Positions 1-7,044 of a stretch of DNA of 7,044 nt are shown here, piece after piece. Both the position numbers and the translations under genes were made by a program. Position 1 is the stretch's first letter. Each line of letters begins with the position of its first letter. This DNA is from Candidatus Solibacter sp. (lineage in GTDB: Bacteria; Acidobacteriota; Terriglobia; Bryobacterales; Bryobacteraceae): the NCBI GenBank assembly GCA_017883345.1, contig JADGNT010000258.1:1-7044 (forward strand), written 5' to 3'. Under the pieces are notes generated by a model. The model did no database searches and had not been told where the DNA came from. It was given only the letters and a program-made list of their open reading frames with translations.

Positions 1-2
1 CT

Positions 3-189
3 AAGGCCAAGAGAGTCTACGCCGCTTTGTTGCGTCTTGGATGGACCCTTAAAAAGCAGGTTGGGGCTCATCGAAAGCTTCAGCGTGCTGGGTGAAGCGA
101 ATTTCACGTTCTGCTCCCACGACAGCGAAGAGGTCGGCCCGGCGGGGCGCAATCCGCTGGAGGCTGCATGTCTACCGGATGCTCAGTGA
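3..189 (+). pseudogene. HicA-like toxin remnant, 5'-truncated and frameshifted
   Basis: HicA toxins are small double-stranded-RNA-binding-domain mRNA interferases, normally paired with a HicB antitoxin. Reading from base 3 gives KAKRVYAALLRLGW, then KKQVGAHRKLQRAG, and then a TGA at 93-95. This matches the HicA core, where a helix leads to GW and then to a Gly-(Ser/Ala)-His-Arg strand carrying the catalytic His. From base 100, in the +1 frame, the protein resumes as NFTFCSHDSEEVGP, which matches the usual 'F-x-F-H-D-x-E-E-I-G-P' segment, and it ends at the TGA at 187-189. A frameshift between about 90 and 100 therefore splits the gene. The first codons lie outside the window. No HicB-like frame follows in the next 500 bp; one could lie upstream. 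The resemblance is from memory of the family and the two-frame reading is direct. The gene is very probably non-functional unless the shift is a sequencing error. Confidence 0.72.
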
Positions 190-692
190 CCAAGGAAGAA
201 CGGATTATTGGGAAACAGGTCAGGCCACTTCCACGGGATGGCGACTTCCATCCATGTGGAACGCTATAAACTGTCGCAAGCGCGTTACGCGGCTAAGTGA
301 TATGGAAACGGAGTCACCGGAGTGTGATGCTGCGGTGGGGCATGCTTTAGCTTTCCCATGCGGCGCTTGACCATGGCACGCAAGGTCGCTGGTGATAGAT
401 CGTCAACCGAGTGTCCAAAGTTGCTCACTCTTTCGATGAGGTGAGGGCAAGCTAAAGCATGCCCCACCACCGCCGGTGTTCCACTTGGCCGTCTAGCCGT
501 CTCGTAGAAGTCGCCCCGGCCTAAAGCTCCCCCAAACGCTATGACTCAATCGGAAGTGCAAACGGCGTTCGAGGACGTCTGGCCGGGTTAGGCCCCACAA
601 GTCGGCATCGCGCCGCCCAACTTCCGGATTGGGCGTCATGCAGGAAAAACGTCCCAGAGGATGCGCAGCGCAGCGCTCTTGACGTGTGCGGA
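190..692. other. Gene-poor stretch between hicA remnant and flavin reductase
   Basis: About 500 bp in which neither strand gives a reading frame I recognise. The frames that stay open (for example 285-470 minus and 493-750 minus) have no plausible ribosome binding site or family resemblance. The short peptide 238-300 (+), ending QARYAAK, is not convincing. The main content is the inverted-repeat unit at 334-468, listed separately. A degenerate look-alike of its arm lies at 518-537. Confidence 0.6.
334..468. repeat. Imperfect 24-bp inverted repeat bounding a 135-bp MITE-like unit
   Basis: The left arm at 334-357 (GGTGGGGCATGCTTTAGCTT, then TCCC) is the reverse complement of the right arm at 445-468 (GGGC, then AAGCTAAAGCATGCCCCACC), with one mismatch (354 against 448). 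The inner 87 bp (358-444) has no recognisable gene. The outer edges also read GCGGTGGGG against CCCCACCACCGC, so pairing can extend if a 3-base GGT slip is allowed. No clear target-site duplication is visible. The long matching arms, short non-coding core and intergenic position suit a miniature inverted-repeat or REP-type dispersed element. No transposase is present, so any mobility would depend on proteins encoded elsewhere. Dispersal in the genome is inferred, not seen. Confidence 0.6.
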
Positions 693-1223
693 TCATGGCA
701 TTTTCGACTTCAGCTTGATCGTCTCGCCATCCACAGCGAACCTGCCGCATCCGCGATGGTGGATGGTTTTTGGATCCTTTTGCGCCGGATCGGTCCAGGC
801 CTTGAGCACCTCAAGGACGAAGAGATTGTACTTATTGACGAAACGGGTATCGGCCACCTTGCATTCGAGATTGGCAAAGCACTCTACCACTAGAGGCGGC
901 GCCACGCGCCCGGCTGGCGCCGGAGTCAGGCCGAATTTCTCAAACTTCTGCACGTCCCGGCCTGAGCAGTTGCCAACCTTCACGACTTTTGGCGCCAGTT
1001 TCAGGGCCGGAACGGCGATCACGCACTCTTTAGTGGCCCGCAATGCGGCAAAGCTGTAATTGGCGCTGCTGACGACACAGGCAACCAACGGCGGGTCAAA
1101 CTCGACCATCATATGCCAGGACATCGTCATAACGTTGGCGTGTCCCTTTTGGGCGGTCGTCAGCAGGACTACCGGACCCGGTTCGAGCAACTGGTAGACT
1201 TTCGACAGAGGTAGATCTTTCAT
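693..1223 (-). CDS. Flavin reductase family protein (FMN-binding split barrel, YwrF-like)
   Basis: A complete 176-residue protein of the flavin reductase-like/split-barrel family (PF01613 type). These proteins bind FMN and usually either reduce free flavin with NAD(P)H or act as the reductase partner of a monooxygenase. The N-terminus KDLPLSKVYQLLEPGPVVLL and the block NVMTMSWHMMVEFDPPL (residues about 30-46) are characteristic; the NxMTxSW strand contributes to the flavin phosphate site. Further typical segments are CSGRDVQKFEKFGLTP and KTIHHRGCGRF. The protein is cytoplasmic, with no signal peptide. I chose the ATG at 1221-1223 because AGGA lies five bases upstream and family members begin there; a longer frame runs to 1310 without support. 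The gene stands alone and is divergent from the esterase remnant and the beta-helix gene. The partner or substrate cannot be told from context. Confidence 0.9.
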   Translation of the reverse strand: MKDLPLSKVYQLLEPGPVVLLTTAQKGHANVMTMSWHMMVEFDPPLVACVVSSANYSFAALRATKECVIAVPALKLAPKVVKVGNCSGRDVQKFEKFGLTPAPAGRVAPPLVVECFANLECKVADTRFVNKYNLFVLEVLKAWTDPAQKDPKTIHHRGCGRFAVDGETIKLKSKMP

Positions 1224-1294
1224 CACGGTCCTGGCTATTCGACCCCAGTCTGCAATGGGGGTCAGCCGTAATCCATTGTAGATCCGCGCGTCGC

Positions 1295-1480
1295 GAAGAG
1301 CGCGTCCCAACGGTCTGGATCGCCGCCGGGAGACAGGGAACCAGAGGCCTGAACAACAACCTCGTGACGCTGTTGGAGCAACACGGCATCCGCCACGAAT
1401 GCCACCTCTACGGAGGAGGCTATACCTGGATCAGGTGGCGCCAGTGCCTGCGCGATTTCGCGCCATTGCTGTTCCGCTGA
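1295..1480 (+). pseudogene. C-terminal remnant of an IroE/Esterase-D-type putative esterase
   Basis: In the frame ending with the TGA at 1478-1480, the translation reads PTVWIAAGRQGT, then NNNLVTLLEQHGIRHECHLY, GGGYTWIRWRQCLRDF and APLLFR. This matches the C-terminal third of alpha/beta-hydrolase esterases of the PF00756 group, which typically read 'WIGxGKxD', then 'LxxxGIxHxxxxxxGGHTWxxWRxxLxxFAPLLF'. No start codon, nucleophile elbow (GxSxG) or first half is present: upstream lies the flavin reductase on the other strand. The catalytic His expected in GGHTW is Tyr here (TAT at 1421-1423), and the usual Asp region (GKxD) reads GRQGT. It is best read as a deletion remnant that has lost its active site. 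The 5' boundary is approximate. Confidence 0.68.
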
Positions 1481-1555
1481 ACCGGATCTACGAATGGCGT
1501 CGCGGGGTACACTGAATAGGACCCAGGGTTCCCAATCGGCAGGGAGAGCGGCAAA

Positions 1556-3322
1556 ATGGAGAAGGTGCTGCGCTGCAATCATCCGCGTAATTTCAGAGGT
1601 CCGGGAGCGGTGGTGGAATTCTGCCTGCTTCTGGCGGTGGTCGCGTATCCCACCGGCAGGGTTGTGGCGGCTTCCAAACCGGATTTTGGGCCCAACGTGC
1701 TCATCTTCAACCCGTCCATGCCGGCGGCGGCGATCCAGGAGCAGATCGACAAGGTTTACAGCATCCAGCAAAATAACCAATTCGGTCCCGCGCGCAACGC
1801 CTTGCTGTTCCTGCCTGGCGCCTACAACGTGGATGTCCCGGTTGGGTACTACACGCAGGTCCTGGGATTGGGGGCTTCGCCCGACAACGTAAACATCACG
1901 GGCGGTCTACATGCCGGCCCCGGACGGGGCAACGCCGCCCTGGTGACCTTCTGGAGAGCTGCCGAGGGCTTGTCGGTGACGCCTTCCAATGGCGTCATGC
2001 AGTGGGCCGTCTCGCAGGCGGTTCCCTTTCGCCGCATGCACGTGCGAGGCGACATGGTTCTCCACCAGAATAACGGCTATGCGAGCGGCGGCTGGATGTC
2101 CGATGCCTTGATTGACGGGAACGTGGTCTCCGGTCCCCAGCAGCAGTGGATCTCGCGGAACACTGAGTGGGGCGGTTGGAAGGGCGCGAACTGGAACATG
2201 GTCTTCGTCGGCGTCTTGAATGCGCCGGAGGGCGCCTGGCCCACTCCGGCTATCACCAAAGTCGCCCAGACTCCGATCATTCGCGAGAAGCCATTCCTTC
2301 AGGTCGATGCCAAAGGGAACTACAGCGTCCGCGTTCCGTCTCTGCGGACCAACAGTTCGGGCGTCTCGTGGCGCGCCGGATCGACGCCCGGAAAAGACAT
2401 TCCCATCAGCCGGTTCTATATCGCCCGGCCGGACGTCGACACCGCCGCCACCATCAATGCCCAGTTGGCTAAGGGCAAGAGCCTGTTGTTGACTCCCGGC
2501 ATCTATAACCTCAACGACACCATCAGGGTTACCCGGGCCAACACGGTGGTGCTGGGTCTGGGCTTCGCCACCCTGGCGGCGAACAACGGTGTGGCGGCCA
2601 TGTCCACCGCGGATGTGGACGGCGTCGTCATCGCCGGTCTGTTCTTCGATGCGGGAGCCGCCAACTCGCCCGTCCTGCTCGAGGTGGGCCCGGACGGAAG
2701 CAAGGCCCGCCATGCGGGAAATCCCATCTCTCTTCACGACGTCTTCTTCCGGGTGGGCGGCGCCGCGGTGGGGCGCGCGTCGGTCAACCTCAGAGTCAAC
2801 AGCAGCGACACGATCGTGGATCACACCTGGATCTGGCGCGCGGACCACGGCGTGAACCAAAGCGTGGGCTGGAAAATCAATACCAGCGCGAACGGGCTGG
2901 TGGTGAATGGGAACAACGTCACCGTCTACGGTCTATTTGTCGAACATCACCAGGAGTTCCAGGTAGTCTGGAACGGCAATGGCGGGCGGGTCTACTTCTA
3001 CCAGTGCGAGATCCCCTACGATCCTCCGGACCAGGCGAGCTACACGAGCGCACCCGGCACGAACGGCTGGGCCGCGTACAAGGTGGCCGGCAATGTTACC
3101 AGCCACGAAGCCTGGGGACTTGGCGTCTATAGCGTCTTCCGGAACAAAGGCGTCGTACTGACCCGGGCCATCGAGGCTCCCAACAACCCCAACGTCAAGT
3201 TTCACGACTTGATCACGGTTTGCATCGGCGCGAACGGTGAGATCGGCAACGTGATCAACAACACGGGCGGGGCAACCACGCCGAATGTGCGGCTCACGCC
3301 CAAGGTCACGAACTTCCCATAG
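1556..3322 (+). CDS. Secreted right-handed parallel beta-helix protein with duplicated pectate-lyase-like module
   Basis: A complete 588-residue protein. Residues 1-40 form a probable Sec signal peptide: a basic start, a hydrophobic core VVEFCLLLAVVA, and an Ala-rich cleavage region near VVAAS. The mature part has two related halves. FNPSMPAAAIQEQIDKVYSI with FLPGAYNV and VLGLG (residues 51-106) recurs as ATINAQLA with LLTPGIYNL and VVLGLG (about 297-336). This layout resembles tandem beta-helices of the pectate-lyase-3/GH55 kind. Distinctive later blocks are WRADHG (428-432), FVEHHQEFQVVWNGNGG (461-477) and GWAAYKV (504-510). Similar secreted proteins in actinobacteria are, as I recall, labelled 'coagulation factor 5/8 type' or 'adenylyl cyclase', and neither label fits this fold. 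Activity is unknown; a polysaccharide substrate is a guess. AGGGAGA eight bases upstream supports the ATG. The gene lies 75 bp after the esterase remnant and converges with the serine hydrolase. Confidence 0.85.
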   Translation: MEKVLRCNHPRNFRGPGAVVEFCLLLAVVAYPTGRVVAASKPDFGPNVLIFNPSMPAAAIQEQIDKVYSIQQNNQFGPARNALLFLPGAYNVDVPVGYYTQVLGLGASPDNVNITGGLHAGPGRGNAALVTFWRAAEGLSVTPSNGVMQWAVSQAVPFRRMHVRGDMVLHQNNGYASGGWMSDALIDGNVVSGPQQQWISRNTEWGGWKGANWNMVFVGVLNAPEGAWPTPAITKVAQTPIIREKPFLQVDAKGNYSVRVPSLRTNSSGVSWRAGSTPGKDIPISRFYIARPDVDTAATINAQLAKGKSLLLTPGIYNLNDTIRVTRANTVVLGLGFATLAANNGVAAMSTADVDGVVIAGLFFDAGAANSPVLLEVGPDGSKARHAGNPISLHDVFFRVGGAAVGRASVNLRVNSSDTIVDHTWIWRADHGVNQSVGWKINTSANGLVVNGNNVTVYGLFVEHHQEFQVVWNGNGGRVYFYQCEIPYDPPDQASYTSAPGTNGWAAYKVAGNVTSHEAWGLGVYSVFRNKGVVLTRAIEAPNNPNVKFHDLITVCIGANGEIGNVINNTGGATTPNVRLTPKVTNFP

Positions 3323-3374
3323 ATGGGGTTGATCATGTACGCGCAGACGGAACCGCCGGGCCCTCCTCGCCTCG

Positions 3375-4634
3375 CTACTCGATGACGGCTTGCGAAACTG
3401 CATTGTCGAAGTCGTATTGCAGCGACCTGCCGGGCGTTTGCACGAACATGACTACCACCATCTGCTCCTTGCGGTTCACCCACCAGTAGGTGCCGTAGGC
3501 GCCATCCCAGCCGTAGCTGCCGTCCGGCTTGCGGATCCGTGCGTCCACCGCGCTCACCACCACCTCGCCGCCGAGCCCGAACCCGGCTCCTTTTGGCGGG
3601 CGGCCGATCTGTCCGTTAAAGAGATCGCCGACGTTGTTGCTCAACATGGTATCGACGGTCCATGGGCTCAAGATGCGTTTGCCGTTCAGTTGTCCGCCAT
3701 TGGCGAGCATCTGCGCGAATTGCAGGTAGTCCTCGGCGGTGCAGGTAAGGCCGCCCGCGCCGGAAAAGTAGACCGGCGTGCCGATGGCGAGTTGGCCGCC
3801 TTTCTCTAATCCGTTGGGCGTTTTCCGATAGATGTTCGCCACTCCCGCGGCATCCTTTTCCGGGATATTGAACCAGGTGTTGTTCATCGCCAGGGGCTCG
3901 AATAGCCGCTGCCGCAGAAACTGGTCGAACGTCAACCCGGAAGCGATCTCGACAATGCGGCCCAGGGTGTCGAACCCGGCCAGGCCGCTGTAGCGCCATT
4001 GCGTGCCGGGCTGGAAATCGAGCGGCAGGGCGCCCAGGCGGGGGATGAAGTCGGCCAGGGTATCCGTCGGCTTCCGGGACTTCAGGAGACTCTGGAAATC
4101 CGCGTTGGCGATGCCGCCGGTGGCCAGGCCGGAGGTGTGCGTCAGCAGGTCGATGATGGTGATATCGTGATTCGCGGGGACCAGGTAATAGCGGTCGCCG
4201 CCGGCGGGCGACTGATCGGACATGGGGACGGCGCCGCGCACGTTCTCCAGCGCGACCTTGGAGTTCCTGAACTCCGGAATGTATTTGGCCACGGGGTCCG
4301 TCAGCTTCAGCTTGCCCTCTTCCATCAACATGAGGATGGCGGCGGCGGTGATCGGCTTGCTTGAGGACGCCAGGCGGAACAGCGCGTCCTTGGTCATCGG
4401 CTTTTTCGCTTCGATGTCCATCAGGCCGTGAGCTTCGAAGTGGACCAAGCGCCCGCGGCGCGCCACGATGGTGACCGCACCCGAGATGTCGCGCGCTTCG
4501 ACGTGGCGCATCACCATCTCGTGGATTCGCTGCAGCCGCTCCGAAGACAACCCGACCTCTTCGGGCCTGGCCGTAGGCAGCGAAGCAGCCGCCAGCGGCA
4601 ACACGATCGCGGGCAGAATCAATAGTCGGACCAT
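3375..4634 (-). CDS. Exported serine hydrolase, beta-lactamase/family VIII esterase type
   Basis: A complete 419-residue member of the beta-lactamase-related serine hydrolases (PF00144; class C beta-lactamase, DD-peptidase and family VIII carboxylesterase fold). Residues 1-18 (MVRLLILPAIVLPLAAAS) look like a Sec signal peptide, so it should act in the periplasm or be surface-bound. The catalytic SxxK motif is at Ser90-Lys93 within FRLASSSKPITA. The Tyr motif is WRYSGLAGFD with Tyr215, a YSG in place of the penicillin-binding YxN. The third motif region is GWDGAYGTYW (375-384) in place of KTG, which is usual in esterase-like members. The DLLTHTSGL block (162-170) is also typical. The ATG at 4632-4634 is preferred over the longer open frame because of the signal peptide and the AGGGAGGA ten bases upstream. 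Substrate is unknown: ester or D-amino-acid peptide hydrolysis is more likely than beta-lactam resistance. Confidence 0.88.
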   Translation of the reverse strand: MVRLLILPAIVLPLAAASLPTARPEEVGLSSERLQRIHEMVMRHVEARDISGAVTIVARRGRLVHFEAHGLMDIEAKKPMTKDALFRLASSSKPITAAAILMLMEEGKLKLTDPVAKYIPEFRNSKVALENVRGAVPMSDQSPAGGDRYYLVPANHDITIIDLLTHTSGLATGGIANADFQSLLKSRKPTDTLADFIPRLGALPLDFQPGTQWRYSGLAGFDTLGRIVEIASGLTFDQFLRQRLFEPLAMNNTWFNIPEKDAAGVANIYRKTPNGLEKGGQLAIGTPVYFSGAGGLTCTAEDYLQFAQMLANGGQLNGKRILSPWTVDTMLSNNVGDLFNGQIGRPPKGAGFGLGGEVVVSAVDARIRKPDGSYGWDGAYGTYWWVNRKEQMVVVMFVQTPGRSLQYDFDNAVSQAVIE

Positions 4635-4641
4635 TTCAGCT

Positions 4642-4943
4642 CTATCCTCCCTGAGCGATTTCCTTGCAGCGCAGGCGCTCGTCGCGGTACGGGTCGGTGA
4701 CGACCTTGCACTCCGCGTCGAGGAACATCGTAGCGCACTGCTCCCGGGTGTAGGCGGGCCATTTGGGAATCTCGTCGTGGCTGGGGTCGAATTGCGCGGG
4801 AAGACCGCCCAGGCGCGACTCATATTCCGCGCCGCGCGGGCGCCCGGGGAGCCGTCTTGCGTCACATGGTCGAACTTGAATGGCTGCTCGGCCGCATGGT
4901 CGGAGAATGGCTCCCACCGATCGTGCCGCGCGGCAGAACCGGA
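4642..4943 (-). pseudogene. C-terminal remnant of a type B carboxylesterase, frameshifted
   Basis: Reading the minus strand from 4943 gives EPFSDHAAEQPFKFDHV, then NMSRAWAVF in one frame. From about 4797 the family sequence continues in another frame as AQFDPSHDEIPKWPAYTREQ, CATMFLDAECKVVTDPYRDE and a TAG at 4642-4644. Together these match the last 90 or so residues of type B carboxylesterases/para-nitrobenzyl esterases (typically 'HxxEIPFVFDN', then 'AWxxFARTGxPN...PxWPAYxxxxRATMIFDxECRVxxDPxxEER'). The switch needs a net one-base shift near 4795-4802, in a GCGCGGG run. An in-frame TAA lies just upstream at 4944-4946. The rest of a roughly 500-residue enzyme, with its GESAG nucleophile elbow, cannot fit in the under 300 bp before lon, so most has been deleted. 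The gene was probably once in an operon with the serine hydrolase, which begins 7 bases after this stop. Confidence 0.75.
4645..4652 (-). promoter_or_regulatory. Shine-Dalgarno of the serine hydrolase, inside the end of the carboxylesterase remnant
   Basis: The minus strand reads AGGGAGGA, ending ten bases before the ATG at 4634. The same bases encode the last Gln-Gly-Gly codons of the carboxylesterase remnant. This tight arrangement is typical of translationally coupled operon genes. It decides the start of the serine hydrolase and implies that the remnant's frame was once the upstream cistron. Confidence 0.7.
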
Positions 4944-5167
4944 TTACTCCCCGCAAGCCGGCTTCGATCCCGTGATGCGCGGCAGGCCGCCTGGTCGTCC
5001 AACGCCCGCCGCGTAGAAGTGACCGGCAACGGATTCTCCGTGGAAGAAGGGCGTTGGCGACGATCACCCGTCGAAGACGCCGGGGTTTGCAGGGCCGACA
5101 TCTGTTACGAAACCCACCGGGAATCGGTCCACTAGCCCTTAACTTGACGCCAATGGGTGCTAGTCGG

Positions 5168-5185
5168 GCGGACCCCCCGGTCCGC
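5168..5185. repeat. Hairpin 1 upstream of lon (7-bp perfect stem, CCCC loop)
   Basis: GCGGACC (5168-5174) and GGTCCGC (5179-5185) are exact reverse complements separated by CCCC. The next hairpin starts at the very next base. No T run follows, so it is not a classical intrinsic terminator. Confidence 0.75.
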
Positions 5186-5205
5186 GCGGGTCCCCCTGGA
5201 CCCGC
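5186..5205. repeat. Hairpin 2 upstream of lon (8-bp perfect stem, CCCT loop)
   Basis: GCGGGTCC (5186-5193) and GGACCCGC (5198-5205) are exact reverse complements with a CCCT loop. The stem ends 27 bases before the lon ATG and 13 bases before its Shine-Dalgarno. Its arms share GGTCC/GGACC with hairpin 1, so the two can also pair with each other in alternative ways. It may be a REP-like palindromic unit or a leader structure. Confidence 0.75.
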
Positions 5206-5218
5206 TTCCCGCTACACT

Positions 5219-5223
5219 GGGAG
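5219..5223 (+). promoter_or_regulatory. Shine-Dalgarno of lon
   Basis: GGGAG lies nine bases before the ATG at 5233-5235. It supports this start over the overlapping out-of-frame ATG at 5240. The site is just downstream of the tandem hairpins, so structure in the leader could influence its access. Confidence 0.6.
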
Positions 5224-5232
5224 TGCTCACCT

Positions 5233-7044
<1,812 letters not shown>

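Larger units (their letters stand above)
4947..5232. other. Non-coding stretch between carboxylesterase remnant and lon
   Basis: No intact gene is visible. The minus-strand frames here contain stops or lack family resemblance. The half nearest lon contains inverted repeats: ACTAGC (5131-5136) with GCTAGT (5159-5164), followed by the two tandem hairpins at 5168-5205. A TTGACG at 5144-5149 resembles a -35 box but has no matching -10 at normal spacing. The lon promoter should lie in this stretch, but I cannot place it. Confidence 0.5.

Noticed and set aside
238..300. Short peptide ending VERYKLSQARYAAK, faintly like a serine-recombinase linker region
   Set aside because: Only 20 residues, with no ribosome binding site, and the similarity stops at the TGA. 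It is too short to support a recombinase remnant.
1224..1310. N-terminal extension of the flavin reductase to 1310
   Set aside because: Family members begin at the KDLPLSKVYQLL segment, and AGGA is correctly spaced before the ATG at 1223. The extension resembles nothing.
1508..1513. TACACT as a -10 box for the beta-helix gene
   Set aside because: No acceptable -35 hexamer lies at 16-18 bases upstream, and single weak hexamers are common by chance.
1907..2860. Long open frame on the minus strand (317 codons) opposite the beta-helix gene
   Set aside because: The plus-strand protein has a signal peptide, a ribosome binding site and family-like repeats. The antisense product is Arg/His/Gly/Asp-rich with no recognisable domain.
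3323..3374. Bidirectional terminator between the convergent beta-helix and serine hydrolase genes
   Set aside because: The 52-bp gap has no strong stem followed by a T run in either direction. Only a short GGGCCC palindrome is seen.
4635..4865. N-terminal extension of the serine hydrolase to a GTG at 4865
   Set aside because: The extra 77 residues have no signal peptide. Their first third is the carboxylesterase remnant in one of its two frames. The ATG at 4634 has a strong Shine-Dalgarno and is followed by a signal peptide.
5066..5104. Minus-strand peptide VGPANPGVFDG, reminiscent of the 'APGIFT' motif in Acidobacteria surface proteins (TIGR03437 type)
   Set aside because: The match is about eight residues, is followed by a stop, and has no supporting sequence downstream. 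Chance is a sufficient explanation.
5144..5149. TTGACG as a -35 box for lon
   Set aside because: No TATAAT-like hexamer lies 16-18 bases downstream. The TACACT at 5213-5218 is far beyond normal spacing.

Overview
The window is GC-rich bacterial DNA. Its gene content suggests a soil Acidobacteriota of the Solibacter/Bryobacter type: a Lon protease, a YwrF-like flavin reductase, a secreted parallel beta-helix protein, an exported family VIII-type serine hydrolase, and scattered remnants of esterases and a HicA toxin. The taxonomic call is an inference from protein resemblance and base composition, because no rRNA or other marker gene is present.

Layout from left to right: a 5'-truncated, frameshifted HicA-like toxin remnant (3-189, +). 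Then about 500 bp without an intact gene (190-692), holding an imperfect 24-bp inverted repeat that bounds a 135-bp MITE-like unit (334-468). A complete flavin reductase family gene follows (693-1223, -). Next are the C-terminal remnant of an IroE/Esterase-D-type esterase (about 1295-1480, +) and a complete 588-residue secreted beta-helix protein (1556-3322, +). Convergent to the latter, 52 bp away, is a complete 419-residue exported serine hydrolase (3375-4634, -). Directly upstream of that hydrolase on the same strand is a C-terminal scrap of a type B carboxylesterase (4642-4943, -), with a frameshift and an in-frame stop. A non-coding stretch (4947-5232) carries two back-to-back perfect hairpins just ahead of lon. 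The window ends inside lon (5233-7044, +), which contains the complete N-terminal and AAA+ portions but not the proteolytic domain.

Four genes look functional: flavin reductase, beta-helix protein, serine hydrolase and lon. They do not form an obvious pathway. The beta-helix protein and the serine hydrolase both carry export signals and would act outside the cytoplasm. Lon is housekeeping protein quality control. Three remnants sit beside the intact genes, so this looks like a decaying accessory segment next to a core gene. I do not see a convincing new multi-gene system. The items most worth a second look are the beta-helix family of unknown activity with its internal duplication, the tandem hairpins in front of lon, and the inverted-repeat element at 334-468.
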